Below, one piece after another: positions 17,758 through 27,511 of a stretch of DNA of 64,000 nucleotides. Location of the stretch: assembly GCA_016706845.1 (NCBI GenBank), contig JADJIV010000013.1, positions 1-64,000 of the forward strand, written 5' to 3'. The notes beneath the pieces are model-generated. The model had not been told where the DNA came from. It made no database searches and saw only the letters and a program-made list of their open reading frames with translations. Position numbers and translations under genes: made by a program. Position 1 is the first letter of the stretch, and each line of letters opens with the position of its first letter. This stretch comes from PNOJ01 sp016706845 (GTDB lineage Bacteria; Krumholzibacteriota; Krumholzibacteriia; LZORAL124-64-63).

Positions 17758-19391
17758 ATGCGCGCCCGTCCCCTGGTCATCTGCCTGTCCGCCGCGGCGC
17801 TGGCCGCCGCCGGCTGCATCCTGGACTCCGACCCCGCCAACCGGCCGCCGGCGATCGCGGCGCTGGCGGCCGCGCCGTCGGTGACGGCCGGTCCCGGCGA
17901 CACGCTGACCCTCACGGTGCAGGCGAGCGACCCCGAGGGCCGGCCGCTGACCTACGCCTGGACCGCGACGCGCGGCGGTTTCCCCGACGGCGCCGATGCG
18001 GCCGCCGTCGCCTGGGTCGCGCCCGCGCAGGCCGGACCCTGCACCGCGACGGTGCGCATCGACGACGGGCGCGACGCGACCGCGGGCGCGCTGGCGCTGA
18101 TGGTGACCGACCCTGCCGCGTCGATCGCCGCGAGCCCCGACACCCTCGACTTCGGGACCGACCTCGATTCGCTGACGATCACCGTGGCCAACCAGGGCGC
18201 GGTCCCTCTGCTGTGGACCGCGCTGGAGGCCGCGGACTGGCTGGAGGTGACCCCGCCGGGCGGCCTGGTCGCGCCGGGCATGTCGGCGGCCGCCGGGGTG
18301 CGCGCCGAGCGCGCGGGCCTGGCCGCGGGCACGCACCGCGCCGGCATCCTGCTGGCGTCCAACGGCGGCCAGGACACCGTGCGCGCCGTCCTGCGCGTGC
18401 AGGGGCCGCCGTCGCTGGTCGTCGAGACGCCGCAGCCCAGCTTCGGCCTGATCGGCGGGCGGCTGGCCGTCCTGGTGCGCAACGGCGGCGGCGGGTCGCT
18501 GGGCTGGACGGCGGCGGTGACCACGGGCGGCGCGTGGGCCGCGGCCGCGCCGGCGGCGGGCGCCGTCACGACCGGGACCGACACCGTGTGGGTGACCGCC
18601 GACCGCACGGGCCTCGCGCCCGGCACCCACTACTGCAGCCTGGTCGTCACGCCCGCGGCCGGCGGCGCGCGCACGATCCCGCTGCGCGCCTACGTCGCGG
18701 CCGAGCCGGCCCGCGGCGTGCGCGTCCTGGCGACCCGCCCCCACGACCCCGGCGCCTTCACCCAGGGGCTGGCCTGGGACCGCGGCGCGCTGGTCGAGGG
18801 CACGGGGCACTACGGCGAGTCGGAGCTGCGGCGCGTGGAGCTCGCGACCGGCGAGGTGCTGCAGTCGGTCGCGCTGGCGGCCAACGAGTTCGGCGAGGGC
18901 GTGGCGGTCGTGCGCGACCGCGTCCTGCAGCTGACCTGGCAGAACCGGCGCGCCTTCGTGCGCGACCTGACGACCTTCGCCCCCTGGACACCTTCCCGTA
19001 CACCGGCGAGGGCTGGGGCCTGGCCTGGGACAGCGCGCGGCTGGTCATGAGCGACGGCTCCTCGGCGCTGGTCTTCCGCGATCCCGACACCTTCGCCGAG
19101 ACCGGGCGCGTGACCGTCACCACCGGCGGCGCCGAGCTGGAGCGGCTCAACGAGCTCGAGTGCGCCGGCGGCCTGGTCTGGGCCAACGTCTGGCTCACCG
19201 ACTTCATCGCGCGCATCGATCCGGCGAGCGGGGCCGTCGTCGACTGGCTCGACCTGACCGGAATGCTGACGCGCGAGCAGGAGCTGGCGGCGGACGTGCT
19301 CAACGGGATCGCCGTCGACGGCGAGAGCGGGCGGATCTTCGTGACCGGGAAGTTCTGGCCGTCGGTCTTCGAGATCGAGGTTCTGGACTAG
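17758..19391 (+). CDS. Glutaminyl-peptide cyclotransferase lipoprotein with Ig-like N-terminal domains (frameshifted)
   Basis: The N-terminus carries a lipobox (AALAAAGC). It is followed by an Ig/PKD-like domain (LTVQASDPEGRPLTYAWTA) and two BACON-like repeats (SPDTLDFGTDLDSLTITV onward). The C-terminal 250 residues are the plant/bacterial glutamine cyclotransferase propeller: DPGAFTQGLAWDRGALVEGT, GYGES-like YGESELRRVEL, NEFGEGVAVV, QLTWQN, YTGEGWGLAWD, MSDGSSALVFRDP, LNELECAGGLVWANVWLTD, VLNGIAVD and FVTGKFWP. It cyclises N-terminal glutamine to pyroglutamate on exported peptides. One C appears lost from the CCCCC run near 18986, between FAP and LDTFPYTG. The gene shares the CTAG at its stop with the convergent neighbour. 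Confidence 0.82.
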
Positions 19392-19993
19392 TCCAGCGTC
19401 CGCTCGATCTCCAGCGCGGTGGCGAGGTCGAGCGGCCGGCCGCGCTCCCGCAGGCCGGCGATCAGCACGCGCCGGATCCGCTCCGGCTCGTTGACGCCGA
19501 ACTTCACCTTGCCCGTCCAGCTCTCGACCGTGATGCGGAACACCCCGACGCCGCGCAGCGGCTTGAGGTAGATCGGGTCGGCGGCGTCGATGGGGCGGTG
19601 CCTCCCCTCGGGCTGGTACTTGCGCATCAGGGCCTGCAGGGCGCGGGCCTTCTCCGCGAGATCCTCGACCACGGTGCAGAAGCCGCGCGCGTCCACCGAC
19701 TTGAAGTAGTGCGTGGCGGGGCAGGCGTGCTCCGGCGCGGTCCAGTACGAGGGGATCAGGCTGTAGGGCAGGGCCATCAGGAAGCTGCAGCGGGGGCCGC
19801 CCTGCAGCAGCTCGTGCTTCTCCCCCGCCAGCGCGCCGTGGAAGTAGATCGTGGTGTCCAGGGCCGCGAAGTTCAGCGGCACCACGCGCGGCGTGCCGTC
19901 GGCGGTCACGAGACCCAGGCAGCCGACCTCGCAGCGGTCGGCGGCTTCGCGGAACAGGGCGGGATCGTCGGAGGCGAGTTCCTGGCGGCGCAT
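19388..19993 (-). CDS. Pyridoxamine 5'-phosphate oxidase-related flavin-binding protein
   Basis: 201 residues with a flavin-binding split barrel of the NimA/PNPOx-like type: CLGLVTADGTPRVVPLNFA, TIYFHGALAGEKHELL and GPRCSFLMALPYSLIPSYW. LGVITVESWTGKVKFG-like C-terminal sequence (VFRITVESWTGKVKFGVNE) is typical of the family's conserved VESWTGK motif. Members bind FMN or F420 and are often annotated as nitroimidazole resistance or heme-related proteins; the substrate here is unknown. ATG 19991-19993 follows GGGAGG. It may be co-transcribed behind pckA, which lies upstream on the same strand after 77 bases. Confidence 0.8.
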   Translation of the reverse strand: MRRQELASDDPALFREAADRCEVGCLGLVTADGTPRVVPLNFAALDTTIYFHGALAGEKHELLQGGPRCSFLMALPYSLIPSYWTAPEHACPATHYFKSVDARGFCTVVEDLAEKARALQALMRKYQPEGRHRPIDAADPIYLKPLRGVGVFRITVESWTGKVKFGVNEPERIRRVLIAGLRERGRPLDLATALEIERTLD

Positions 19994-20070
19994 GGCCGTT
20001 CCTCCCGTTTGGAAACGCGAAGGGCGCCCCCGTGGAGCGCCCTTCGCCTCGTCGGACCGACAGGATAAGC

Positions 20071-21714
20071 CTACTTGCCCGGGCAGGCCGCCGCGATCGC
20101 CGGCGGCAGACCCTTGTCGGCGTAGGCCTTGTCCCACTGCGCGGCGAACTCCTTGGCCAGCTTCTGGGCGCGGTCCGCGTAGGCCGCCTTGTCGCTCCAG
20201 GTGTTGGCGGGCTTCAGGACCGTCGGGTCGTCGACGCCGGGGCAGGTCGTCGGCACCAGCACCTTGAAGTAGGGGTCGGTCTCGCAGGGCACGTTCGCCA
20301 GCGAGCCGTCGATGGCGGCGGCGCACATCGCGCGCGTCAGGGTGATGTCCATGCGCTTGCCGACGCCGTACGCGCCGCCGCTCCAGCCGGTGTTGACCAG
20401 GTAGACCACGGTGCCGTGCTCGTCGAGCTTCTTGCCGAGCATGCTGGCGTAGTCGTCCGGGTTGCGCGGCATGAAGGGCGCGCCGAAGAAGCGCGAGAAG
20501 GCGCTCTTGGGCTCGGTGACGCCCGTCTCGGTGCCGGCCAGCTTGCTGGTGTAGCCCATCAGGAACCAGAGCATGGCCTGGTCGCGGGTCAGCTTGCTGA
20601 CCGGGGGCAGCACGCCGTTGGCGTCGGCGGTCAGGAACAGGATCGTCTTGGGGTGGCCGCCGACCGAGCTCTGCTTGATGTTCGTCAGCTCGCTCAGCAG
20701 GTAGGAGCCGCGGCTGTTGGGGGTGAGCCGGTCGTCGAACAGGTCGAAGTCGCCGTCGGGATACATCATCGCGTTCTCGATGATCGAACCGTGCTTGCGG
20801 AAATCGGCCTCGTGGAAGCAGGCCTTGAAGATCTCCGGCTCCTTCTTCGGGTTCAGGTCGATCAGCTTCGCGTAGCAGCCGTGCTCGAAGTTGGCGACGC
20901 CGTGGTCGCCCCAGCCGTGCTCGTCGTCGCCGAGCAGAGCGCGCGACGGGTCGGCCGAGAGGGTCGTCTTGCCGGTGCCCGACAGGCCCAGCAGCAGCGC
21001 GATGTCGCCCTGCTTGCCCTCGTTGGCGGAACAGTGCAGCGGCAGGACGCCCTCGGCGGGCAGCATGTAGTTCATGACCGTGAACAGCAGCTTCTTGCAG
21101 CTGCCGCAGTAGGCCGAGCCGTAGACCACGCCGATGCGGCGGTCGAAGTCGATGGCGATGACCATCGTGGAGGTGTGCTTCAGCTTCGGATCGATGCGCA
21201 GCCGGCCCTCGTAGCGCTTCGGGTCGAGCTTGTCGTCGGGGCAGACCAGCAGCGTGAACGGCCGCTTGGCGAAGACGCTCTTGCCGATGTCCTTCGGCAC
21301 GGGGCGGAACATGTTGTCGGTGAACAGGACCTGCAGCGCGCGGTTGCTGATCGTGGTCACCGGCAGGGCGTAGGCGGAGTCGGCGCCCACGACGCGGTCG
21401 CTGACGTGGATCCGGCCCTTGCCGAGGGCGGCCAGGGCGTCGTCGACCAGCATGTCGAAGGTCTCGGGATCGACGGGCCGGTTGTTGGCGGCCGTCCAGT
21501 CGATGTTGGCCTGGCTCTCGGGGCGCTTGACCAGCAGCGTGTCCTCGGGGCTGCGGCCGGTGGACTCCGGGCGGGTCCAGGTGGCCAGGGCGCCGCACTT
21601 GCTGACGACGGCCTCGCCGTTGTCCACGCAGGCCTGGATCATGTCCCCGCGGGGGATGTTGCGGCGGACATCGCCGCCGGCGAGCAGCTTCTCGATCCGG
21701 TCCTGGAAGCTCAT
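20071..21714 (-). CDS. pckA: Phosphoenolpyruvate carboxykinase (ATP)
   Basis: 547 residues. Converts oxaloacetate plus ATP to PEP, CO2 and ADP. The P-loop is LLGLSGTGKTTLSADP (about residues 236-251), followed by LLGDDEHGW (Mg-binding kinase-2 motif), GVANFEHGCYAKLIDL and TNIKQSSVGGHPKTILFLTADANGVLPP in the ATP-type pattern. TGYTSKLAGTE-like sequence (LMGYTSKLAGTETGVTEP) is also present. ATG 21712-21714 has AAGGAGACC upstream. It is not in an obvious operon with the EamA gene, from which it is separated by 139 bases holding a weak promoter match. Together with gltA it indicates a complete central-carbon set with gluconeogenesis. Confidence 0.94.
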   Translation of the reverse strand: MSFQDRIEKLLAGGDVRRNIPRGDMIQACVDNGEAVVSKCGALATWTRPESTGRSPEDTLLVKRPESQANIDWTAANNRPVDPETFDMLVDDALAALGKGRIHVSDRVVGADSAYALPVTTISNRALQVLFTDNMFRPVPKDIGKSVFAKRPFTLLVCPDDKLDPKRYEGRLRIDPKLKHTSTMVIAIDFDRRIGVVYGSAYCGSCKKLLFTVMNYMLPAEGVLPLHCSANEGKQGDIALLLGLSGTGKTTLSADPSRALLGDDEHGWGDHGVANFEHGCYAKLIDLNPKKEPEIFKACFHEADFRKHGSIIENAMMYPDGDFDLFDDRLTPNSRGSYLLSELTNIKQSSVGGHPKTILFLTADANGVLPPVSKLTRDQAMLWFLMGYTSKLAGTETGVTEPKSAFSRFFGAPFMPRNPDDYASMLGKKLDEHGTVVYLVNTGWSGGAYGVGKRMDITLTRAMCAAAIDGSLANVPCETDPYFKVLVPTTCPGVDDPTVLKPANTWSDKAAYADRAQKLAKEFAAQWDKAYADKGLPPAIAAACPGK

Positions 21715-21853
21715 CGTCTGGGTCTCCTTGTCCGTGGGGTCGGCCGCGGCCTCGGAGGCCGGCGACCCGCGTCCTGGCCGCAACGAAGGCGCAGCCGAAA
21801 TGCTCGGACCGCAAAACTAACCCCGGCCCCGGCGCCCGACAAGCTGGTTTTGT

Positions 21854-22729
21854 TCACGACTGTTCCGGTCGCTTCTCCTCCGCCACGGCCCACAGCACGG
21901 CCCCGACGACCACGGCGAGCCCCAGCAGCACGCGCGCGTAGGGCGCCGGTTCCCCGAACACCGTCCAGGCGATCGCAACCCCCAGCGGGACCTTGAGGTT
22001 ATTGGCCGCCGCCAGCGATCCCGCGCCGACGCGCGCCGCGCCGCGGTTCCACAGGTAGAAGGCGACGCCCGAAGGAATCAACCCCAGGTAGAGCAGGGCC
22101 CACCCGGCCGACGGCGTCAGGGAAAGCAGGTCCGCGGGCCGTCCGGCGACGGCCACGGCGACAGCCGCGAAGACGGCCGCGCCCAGGTACATCCAGGACA
22201 GGTTGCCGGCTTCGCTGCGGTCGGTCCCGCGTTCGGTGCGGCGCAGGCGCCGGTATCCCAGCTGGCCTGCGGCGAAGCACAGGTTGGCGCCCTGCAGCAG
22301 CGCGATCCCGGGCCAGGCCTCCCCCGGCGGCAGCGCCCGCCAGACGACCCAGCCCGCGCCCGCCACCGACAGCAGCGCGGCCGCGAGGTGGCGCGGGTGC
22401 AGATCGCGCCGGCCCAGGTCGTCCAGCAGCACGACGTACAGCGGCGTGAACACGGTGAACAGGGCCACGGCGTAGGCGGGCAGCCAGCGGAAGGACGCGA
22501 TGTAGAGGGCGTACATCAGCCCGAACTGCAGGGCGCCCAGGGCGGCCAGGCGCAGCCGCAAACCGCGGGCGTCCGGACCGCGACGCAGCCAGGGCAGGAA
22601 CAGGGCGAGGCAGAGCGCGAGCCGTCCCGCGGCGACGGCCAGCGGGTCGTAGCCGCCCAGCGCGGTCTTCAGCAGTCCGAAGGAGAAGGCCCAGATCGCC
22701 GAGGCCAGCAGCAGCGCGCCCACGCTCAC
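21854..22729 (-). CDS. EamA/DMT-family transporter
   Basis: 291 residues with about ten hydrophobic helices and two EamA repeats. The first begins LLLASAIWAFSFGLLKTAL with LFTVFTPLYVVLLDDL, and the second contains LLYLGLIPSGVAFYLWNRGA and LKVPLGVAIAWTVFGEP. It exports or imports small metabolites across the inner membrane; the substrate is not readable. The GTG start at 22727-22729 lies 18 bases after btuC, so it is probably the last gene of the aminopeptidase-btuFDC operon. Whether it takes part in corrinoid metabolism is unknown. Confidence 0.85.
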   Translation of the reverse strand: MSVGALLLASAIWAFSFGLLKTALGGYDPLAVAAGRLALCLALFLPWLRRGPDARGLRLRLAALGALQFGLMYALYIASFRWLPAYAVALFTVFTPLYVVLLDDLGRRDLHPRHLAAALLSVAGAGWVVWRALPPGEAWPGIALLQGANLCFAAGQLGYRRLRRTERGTDRSEAGNLSWMYLGAAVFAAVAVAVAGRPADLLSLTPSAGWALLYLGLIPSGVAFYLWNRGAARVGAGSLAAANNLKVPLGVAIAWTVFGEPAPYARVLLGLAVVVGAVLWAVAEEKRPEQS

Positions 22730-22747
22730 TCCCCCCTTCGTGCGGTG

Positions 22748-23743
22748 TCAGGCGCAGGCGGCGCCGCCGCGGCGCCCCACCAGCAGCCACAGGAAGAAGG
22801 GGCCGCCCAGCAGCGACGTCAGCACGCCGACCGGCAGCTCCGCGGGCGCGGCCAGCATGCGGGCCAGCACGTCGCAGGCGACCAGGAAGGCGCCGCCGGC
22901 CAGCAGGCTCATCGGGCCCAGCCAGCGGTGGTCCGGACCGATCAGCAGGCGGCAGACGTGCGGCACCATCATGCCCACGAAACCGATGGGGCCGCAGGCG
23001 GCCACCACGCCCCCGATCATCACCGAAGTGGTGACGAACAGGATCACGCGGTAGCGGTCCACGTCGACGCCGCGGCTGACCGCCAGCTCCTCGTCCACCG
23101 ACATCAGGTTCAGCTCGCGGTGCAGGGCCAGCGCGACGAAGCCGCCGACGACCACCAGCGGCAGCAGGCGCAGGGCCTCGTCGGGGCCCACGGTGTCGAG
23201 CCGGCCCATCAGCCAGCGCAGGATGTTGAAGGACGCGGCCGCATCGGAGGTGTAGTGGACCAGCAGGATCAGGCTCGCGAAGCTGAAGTTCACCGCCACT
23301 CCCGCCAGCAGCATGATGTTGGCCGAGCAGCCCTGCCGCGCGCGGGCCAGGCCGTAGACCAGCGCGACCGCCAGCAGCGCGCCCGCGAAGGCGGCCAGCG
23401 AGACGGCCGGGACCCCGAGCAGCGTGAAGGCCGCGCCGAGCCGGATCGCCAGCGTGGCGCCCAGCGCGGCGCCGCTGGAGACGCCCAGCGTGTAGGGCGT
23501 GGCCAGGGCGTTGCGGAACAGCGCCTGGAAGGTCAGCCCGCCCACCGACAGCGCCGCGCCGGCCAGGAAGCCCAGCATCACGCGCGGCACGCGCAGCGAC
23601 CAGAAGATGCGGGCCTCGGGGCCCGCGCCGGCGCCGCCCGCCACCTGCCGGGGATCGATGGTCTCGAGGCCCAGCAGCGGCGCCGCGACGAGCACCGCCG
23701 CGGTCACCAGCACCGTCACGCCGAGGATCGTGATGCGTCTCAA
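22748..23743 (-). CDS. btuC: Cobalamin/iron-siderophore ABC transporter permease, BtuC-like
   Basis: 331 residues with about ten membrane helices of the FecCD/BtuC fold. Family signatures are RVPRVMLGFLAGAALSVGG, QALFRNALATPYTLGVSSGA, and GPIGFVGMMVPHVCRLLIG. The TTG start (23741-23743) overlaps the btuD stop as TTGA, implying coupled translation. FecCD permeases move either corrinoids or ferric siderophores; the cobalamin reading rests on the presence of a B12 receptor operon in the same window and on the matching BtuF-like protein. ATP hydrolysis is supplied by the overlapping btuD product. Confidence 0.83.
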   Translation of the reverse strand: MRRITILGVTVLVTAAVLVAAPLLGLETIDPRQVAGGAGAGPEARIFWSLRVPRVMLGFLAGAALSVGGLTFQALFRNALATPYTLGVSSGAALGATLAIRLGAAFTLLGVPAVSLAAFAGALLAVALVYGLARARQGCSANIMLLAGVAVNFSFASLILLVHYTSDAAASFNILRWLMGRLDTVGPDEALRLLPLVVVGGFVALALHRELNLMSVDEELAVSRGVDVDRYRVILFVTTSVMIGGVVAACGPIGFVGMMVPHVCRLLIGPDHRWLGPMSLLAGGAFLVACDVLARMLAAPAELPVGVLTSLLGGPFFLWLLVGRRGGAACA

Positions 23744-24546
23744 GGCTCCCCCACCTCCGGCAGGATCACCGGTTGTCCGGTCGTCGGGTGGTTCACGGTC
23801 AGGAACGTGCGGTCGAACACGCGGAACAACACGTCGCGCACCAGGAACTGGTCCGGCGGGCCGCAGAAGGCGGCGCGGCCGTCCTTCAGCGCGAAGATCC
23901 GGTCGGCGTCCAGCACCGCGCAGTTGAGGTCGTGGGTCACCTCGACCACCGTCACGCCCTTGCGGCGGTTGACCGTGCGCAGCACGCGCCGGAAGTCGTC
24001 GCGGTGCCGCGGGTCCAGGAAGGTCGTCGGCTCGTCCAGCAGCAGCAGGCGCGCGTCCTGGGCCAAGGCGGCCGCCAGGAACACCTTCTGCCGCTCGCCG
24101 CCGCTGAGGGTGTCCATGGTGCGGTCGGCCAGGGCGCCGATCCCGGTCAGGGCCAGCGCGTCCTCGGCGTAGCGCTGGTCGCGCAGGCCCGGCGAGGCGA
24201 AGGGCGTCAGGTGGGGGTAGCGGGCCATCAGGACGGTCTCGCGGGCGGTGAACGGGGCCGGCCGGCCGCCGACCTGCGGCACGTAGGCCACCAGGCGGCC
24301 GAGCTCGCGCTGGGAGTAGGCGGCGATGCTGACGCCATGCACGCTGATCATGCCGCGCCAGCCGCGCAGGATGCGGTTGACGCACTTCAGCAGGCAGGTC
24401 TTGCCGGCGCCGTTGGGTCCGACGATGGCCAGGTGCTCGCCCTCGCGCACGGCCAGCGACACGTCGTCCAGGATGGAGCGGCCGTCCAGCTCCAGCCGCA
24501 GGTGGCGCAGGTCGAGGACGGGGGTCAGGGTCCGGTTCGCGTCCAT
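23740..24546 (-). CDS. btuD: Cobalamin/iron-siderophore ABC transporter ATPase, BtuD-like
   Basis: 268 residues. Walker A GPNGAGKTCLL, Q-loop YVPQVGG, signature LSGGERQKV, Walker B LLLLDEPTTFLD and a switch His in VTHDLN are all intact. It powers the BtuC-like permease at the cytoplasmic face. ATG 24544-24546 lies inside the end of the btuF-like gene (22-base overlap), and its stop overlaps btuC, so the three are one translational unit. As with btuC, the family alone does not separate B12 from siderophore import. Confidence 0.87.
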   Translation of the reverse strand: MDANRTLTPVLDLRHLRLELDGRSILDDVSLAVREGEHLAIVGPNGAGKTCLLKCVNRILRGWRGMISVHGVSIAAYSQRELGRLVAYVPQVGGRPAPFTARETVLMARYPHLTPFASPGLRDQRYAEDALALTGIGALADRTMDTLSGGERQKVFLAAALAQDARLLLLDEPTTFLDPRHRDDFRRVLRTVNRRKGVTVVEVTHDLNCAVLDADRIFALKDGRAAFCGPPDQFLVRDVLFRVFDRTFLTVNHPTTGQPVILPEVGEP

Positions 24547-25415
24547 GTGGGATCCAGGGCCTCCGCCAGCAGGTCCAGCGTCTCGACGAACCGCGGGCCG
24601 GGGATCAGCGCCGCGTCGTCCAGCACGATGCGCACGCGGCCGTCGCGCACCGCGGGCACGTCGCGCAGCAGGTTCCAGGCGGCGCGCAGCCCGGCCAGGC
24701 GCTGCGGATCATCGGCGCATTCGGGCGCGAGGTCAACGACCACCTCGGGGGCCAGGCGCACCAGCCCCTCCTGCGACAGCAGCGGGTAGCGCAGCGCGTC
24801 GCCCTCGATCGCGTTGCGGCCGCCGGCCAGCGCGAGCAGCTCGCCCAGGAAGGTGCCGCCACCGGCCGCGTAGACGTCGCGCAGCACGCCGCCGGTCGCG
24901 TCGCGCCCCACCACCACCAGCGCCCGCGGGTGCGGGCCGTCGGCGCGGGCGTCGTGCACGGCCGCGACCCGCGCCTCGAGGCTGTCGCGCAGGGCGGCCG
25001 CGCGCACGGCCACGCCGCAGGCCTCGCCGGCCAGGGTCACCGAGGCGAGGATCCCGGACACGTCGCGGTGCTCCACCGCCAGCACCGGCAGCCCCAGGCG
25101 GCGCAGCCCTTCGGCGGCCTCCGCGTTGGCGACCTCGAGCACGACCAGGTCGGGGCGCAGGGCCACCACGGCCTCGAGGTTGGGATCGAGGTGGCCGCCC
25201 ACCTTGGCGACGGCGAGCGCGGCCGGCGGGCGCCGGCACCAGTCCGTCACCCCGACCACCCGGTCGCCCAGGCCGAGGTCGAAGAGGAGTTCGGTCACGC
25301 TCGGGGCGAGCGAGACCAGGCGCTGCGGCGGGTCGGCGGCGCGGCGCCGGACCGGCCAACGCCAGGCGGCCGACGCCAGGAGCCCGCGCCCGAGTCCTCG
25401 TTCCCGGAGCTTCAA
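24525..25415 (-). CDS. btuF: Corrinoid/siderophore-binding protein, BtuF-like
   Basis: About 296 residues. The periplasmic-binding fold of the BtuF/TroA type is shown by QRLVSLAPSVTELLFDLGLG at the start, VVGVTDWC, VGGHLDPNLEAVVALRPDLV, and LPVLAVEHRDV later. The pattern VTDWCRRP plus ...VGG...PNLE is the one usual in cobalamin-binding BtuF proteins, which supports B12 over siderophores. Start is probably TTG 25413-25415, overlapping the stop of the aminopeptidase gene as TTGA. The N-terminus before residue 35 is a weak signal peptide with Trp and Arg, so the start may be wrong. Confidence 0.8.
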   Translation of the reverse strand: MKLRERGLGRGLLASAAWRWPVRRRAADPPQRLVSLAPSVTELLFDLGLGDRVVGVTDWCRRPPAALAVAKVGGHLDPNLEAVVALRPDLVVLEVANAEAAEGLRRLGLPVLAVEHRDVSGILASVTLAGEACGVAVRAAALRDSLEARVAAVHDARADGPHPRALVVVGRDATGGVLRDVYAAGGGTFLGELLALAGGRNAIEGDALRYPLLSQEGLVRLAPEVVVDLAPECADDPQRLAGLRAAWNLLRDVPAVRDGRVRIVLDDAALIPGPRFVETLDLLAEALDPTWTRTGP

Positions 25416-27414
25416 CGCACCAGCGCCACGGGGCGCAGCACGGCGCCCGACGGCGTGCGCAGGCGCAGGAAGTAGGTGCCGGAGGCGACGGCGCGGCCCG
25501 CGTCGTCGCGGCCGCGCCAGCGGAAGCGGTGCTCGCCGGCCGGCAGGTCGCCGGCGCAGAGCACCTCGATCAGACGCCCGGCGGCGTCGTGCACGGCGAG
25601 GTCCACGCGGCCCGCCGCCGTGGTGGAGACGACGGCCTCGGTCTCGGGGTTGAACGGGTTCGGGGCGCAGGCCAGGACGGGCGCGGCGGCCGGGAGCTCC
25701 GGCGCCGCGGTGCCCGCCAGAGGCACGGCCGCCTTCTCGCAGAGGATCCAGCCGTCGGGGTCGAGGACGACGCCGGTCACCGCGCCGGGCACCGCGATGC
25801 GGTAGGACTGCGCGACGGCGTCGTTCCAGACGACGGTGTCCACGACGCCGGCCGCGGTGGTCACGCGCACCGGCAACGGCATCGCGAACAGGCCGACGCC
25901 GGCCTGCTCCTGGACCACGGCCAGGTTCAGCTCGAGGCCGTCCCCGTGCGCGGTCGTCTCCCAGTCGTAGTAGTAGAAGGGGTAGTACTCGCCGTAGACC
26001 CACTGCTGGAAGAAGGCGTCGAGGTCGCGGCCCGAGACCTGCTCCATGACGTCGCGGAACTGTTCGGTGGTGGCGCTGCCGTAGGCGTACTGCTCGCGGT
26101 AGGCCGCCAGACCGGCGAAGAAGTCCGCGTCGCCGAGCACGCCGCGCAGCATGTGCACGACCCACGAGCCCTTGTTGTAGCTCAGGTTGCCGTCGAAGAT
26201 GGCCCAGAAGTCGCTCGTGTCCTCGACGTAGACGGTGCCGGGGCCCATGTAGGCGGCGGCCGCCATGTAGGCGCGGTAGGTGCCGACGCCCGCCGTGCGC
26301 TCCTTCCAGTAGGCCTCGCACCAGGTGGCGAACCCCTCGTTGAGCCAGATGTGGTGGAAGTCGGCGCAGGTGATCATGTCGCCCCACCACTGGTGCGCCA
26401 GCTCGTGGGAGATCAGGTCCTCGCCGTAGCCGCCGAGGCTGGTGATCGTCTGGTGTTCCATGCCGCCGCCCCAGGTGAACTCCGCGTGCCCGTACTTCTC
26501 CTGCACGAAGGGGTACTCCCCGAAGGCCTGGGCGAAGGCCGTGATCATCGGCACGGTCTTGGCGTAGTTCGTCTGGACCGCCTCGTAGTGGCTCGGGTAC
26601 ACGAAGTACTGCACTTCCATCGGGTCGCCGCCCGCCAGCGGCGTGTACCAGTGGGAGAACCGCGTGTAGGGGTGGATCGCGAGCGAGACCAGGTAGGGCA
26701 CGATGGGGTAGCGCGTGCGCCACTGGAAGGTGCGGGTTGCGCCGTTGTCGGTCTCCGATGCGAGCAGCCCGTTGGAGGCCACGATCAGCCCGTCGGGCAC
26801 GGTCACGCGCACGCCCACCGAGTCGGCCTTGTCGGTGTTGAGGTCCTTGCAGGGCCACCAGTGGCGCGAGCCGTAGGGCTCGCTCAGCGTCCAGATCATG
26901 GTCTGGCCGCCCACGCTGCTCCAGCCGAAGTAGCTGCCGGCGGGGTTGCCCTGGTAGGCGACCGACACGGTGACGGTCTCGCCCGGCACGTAAGTGCGGT
27001 CCAGATTCACGGTCAGCACGTCGCCGGCGCGGCTCCAGGTCGTCGCGACGCCGCCGGCGTTGGCGGCGGTCACCGCCATCGTCGACTTCAGGTCCAGGTC
27101 CAGGGAGGACAGGGACGATCCGACGACGCGGGCGGTGGTCGCGACCTGTCCGGTCAGGATGCGGGCCGCCGGGTTGAGCGTCAGGTCGAGGTCGTAGTGC
27201 AAGACGTCGTAGAAGTCCTGGCCGACGGTCCTTTCCGCCTCGGCCCGGCTGGCGGCGGCGGCCAGGCCGGGTTGGTCGCCGCTTCCTGGCAGCGGTGGGC
27301 GGCCGGTCGGGGCGCGGCGCGGGCGGGCCGGCAGCGCGGCGGCCAACCGGCCAGCAGGGCGGCCAGCAGGGCGGCGCTCCGCGACGGGCGGACGGATCGG
27401 GCGTGATGTTTCAT
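25412..27414 (-). CDS. Secreted M1-family aminopeptidase with FlgD-like sorting domain (frameshifted)
   Basis: About 667 residues. The zinc site is intact: GGGMEHQTITS (the M1 substrate-binding motif), HELAHQWWGDM (HExxH) and the downstream ligand in WLNEGFATW. An M1 N-terminal barrel precedes it (LHYDLDLTLNPAARILTG). The C-terminus is a FlgD-like/type IX-style domain with APNPFNPETEAVV and VASGTYFLRLRTPSG. The signal peptide (MKHHARSVRPSRSAALLAAL) is in another frame from the body: one base appears to be missing near 27350. ATG 27412-27414 follows GAGGAG. Its stop overlaps the btuF start, a surprising but clear link between an exported peptidase and a cobalamin transporter. Confidence 0.85.
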
Positions 27415-27511
27415 CGGGCGAACTCCTCGCGGACGGGCTGGGCGGCGGGCCTCTCCGCCAAGATACGTCGGCGGCCCGGGCGACGGCAACGCGACGGCCG
27501 GGTCGGTCGCG

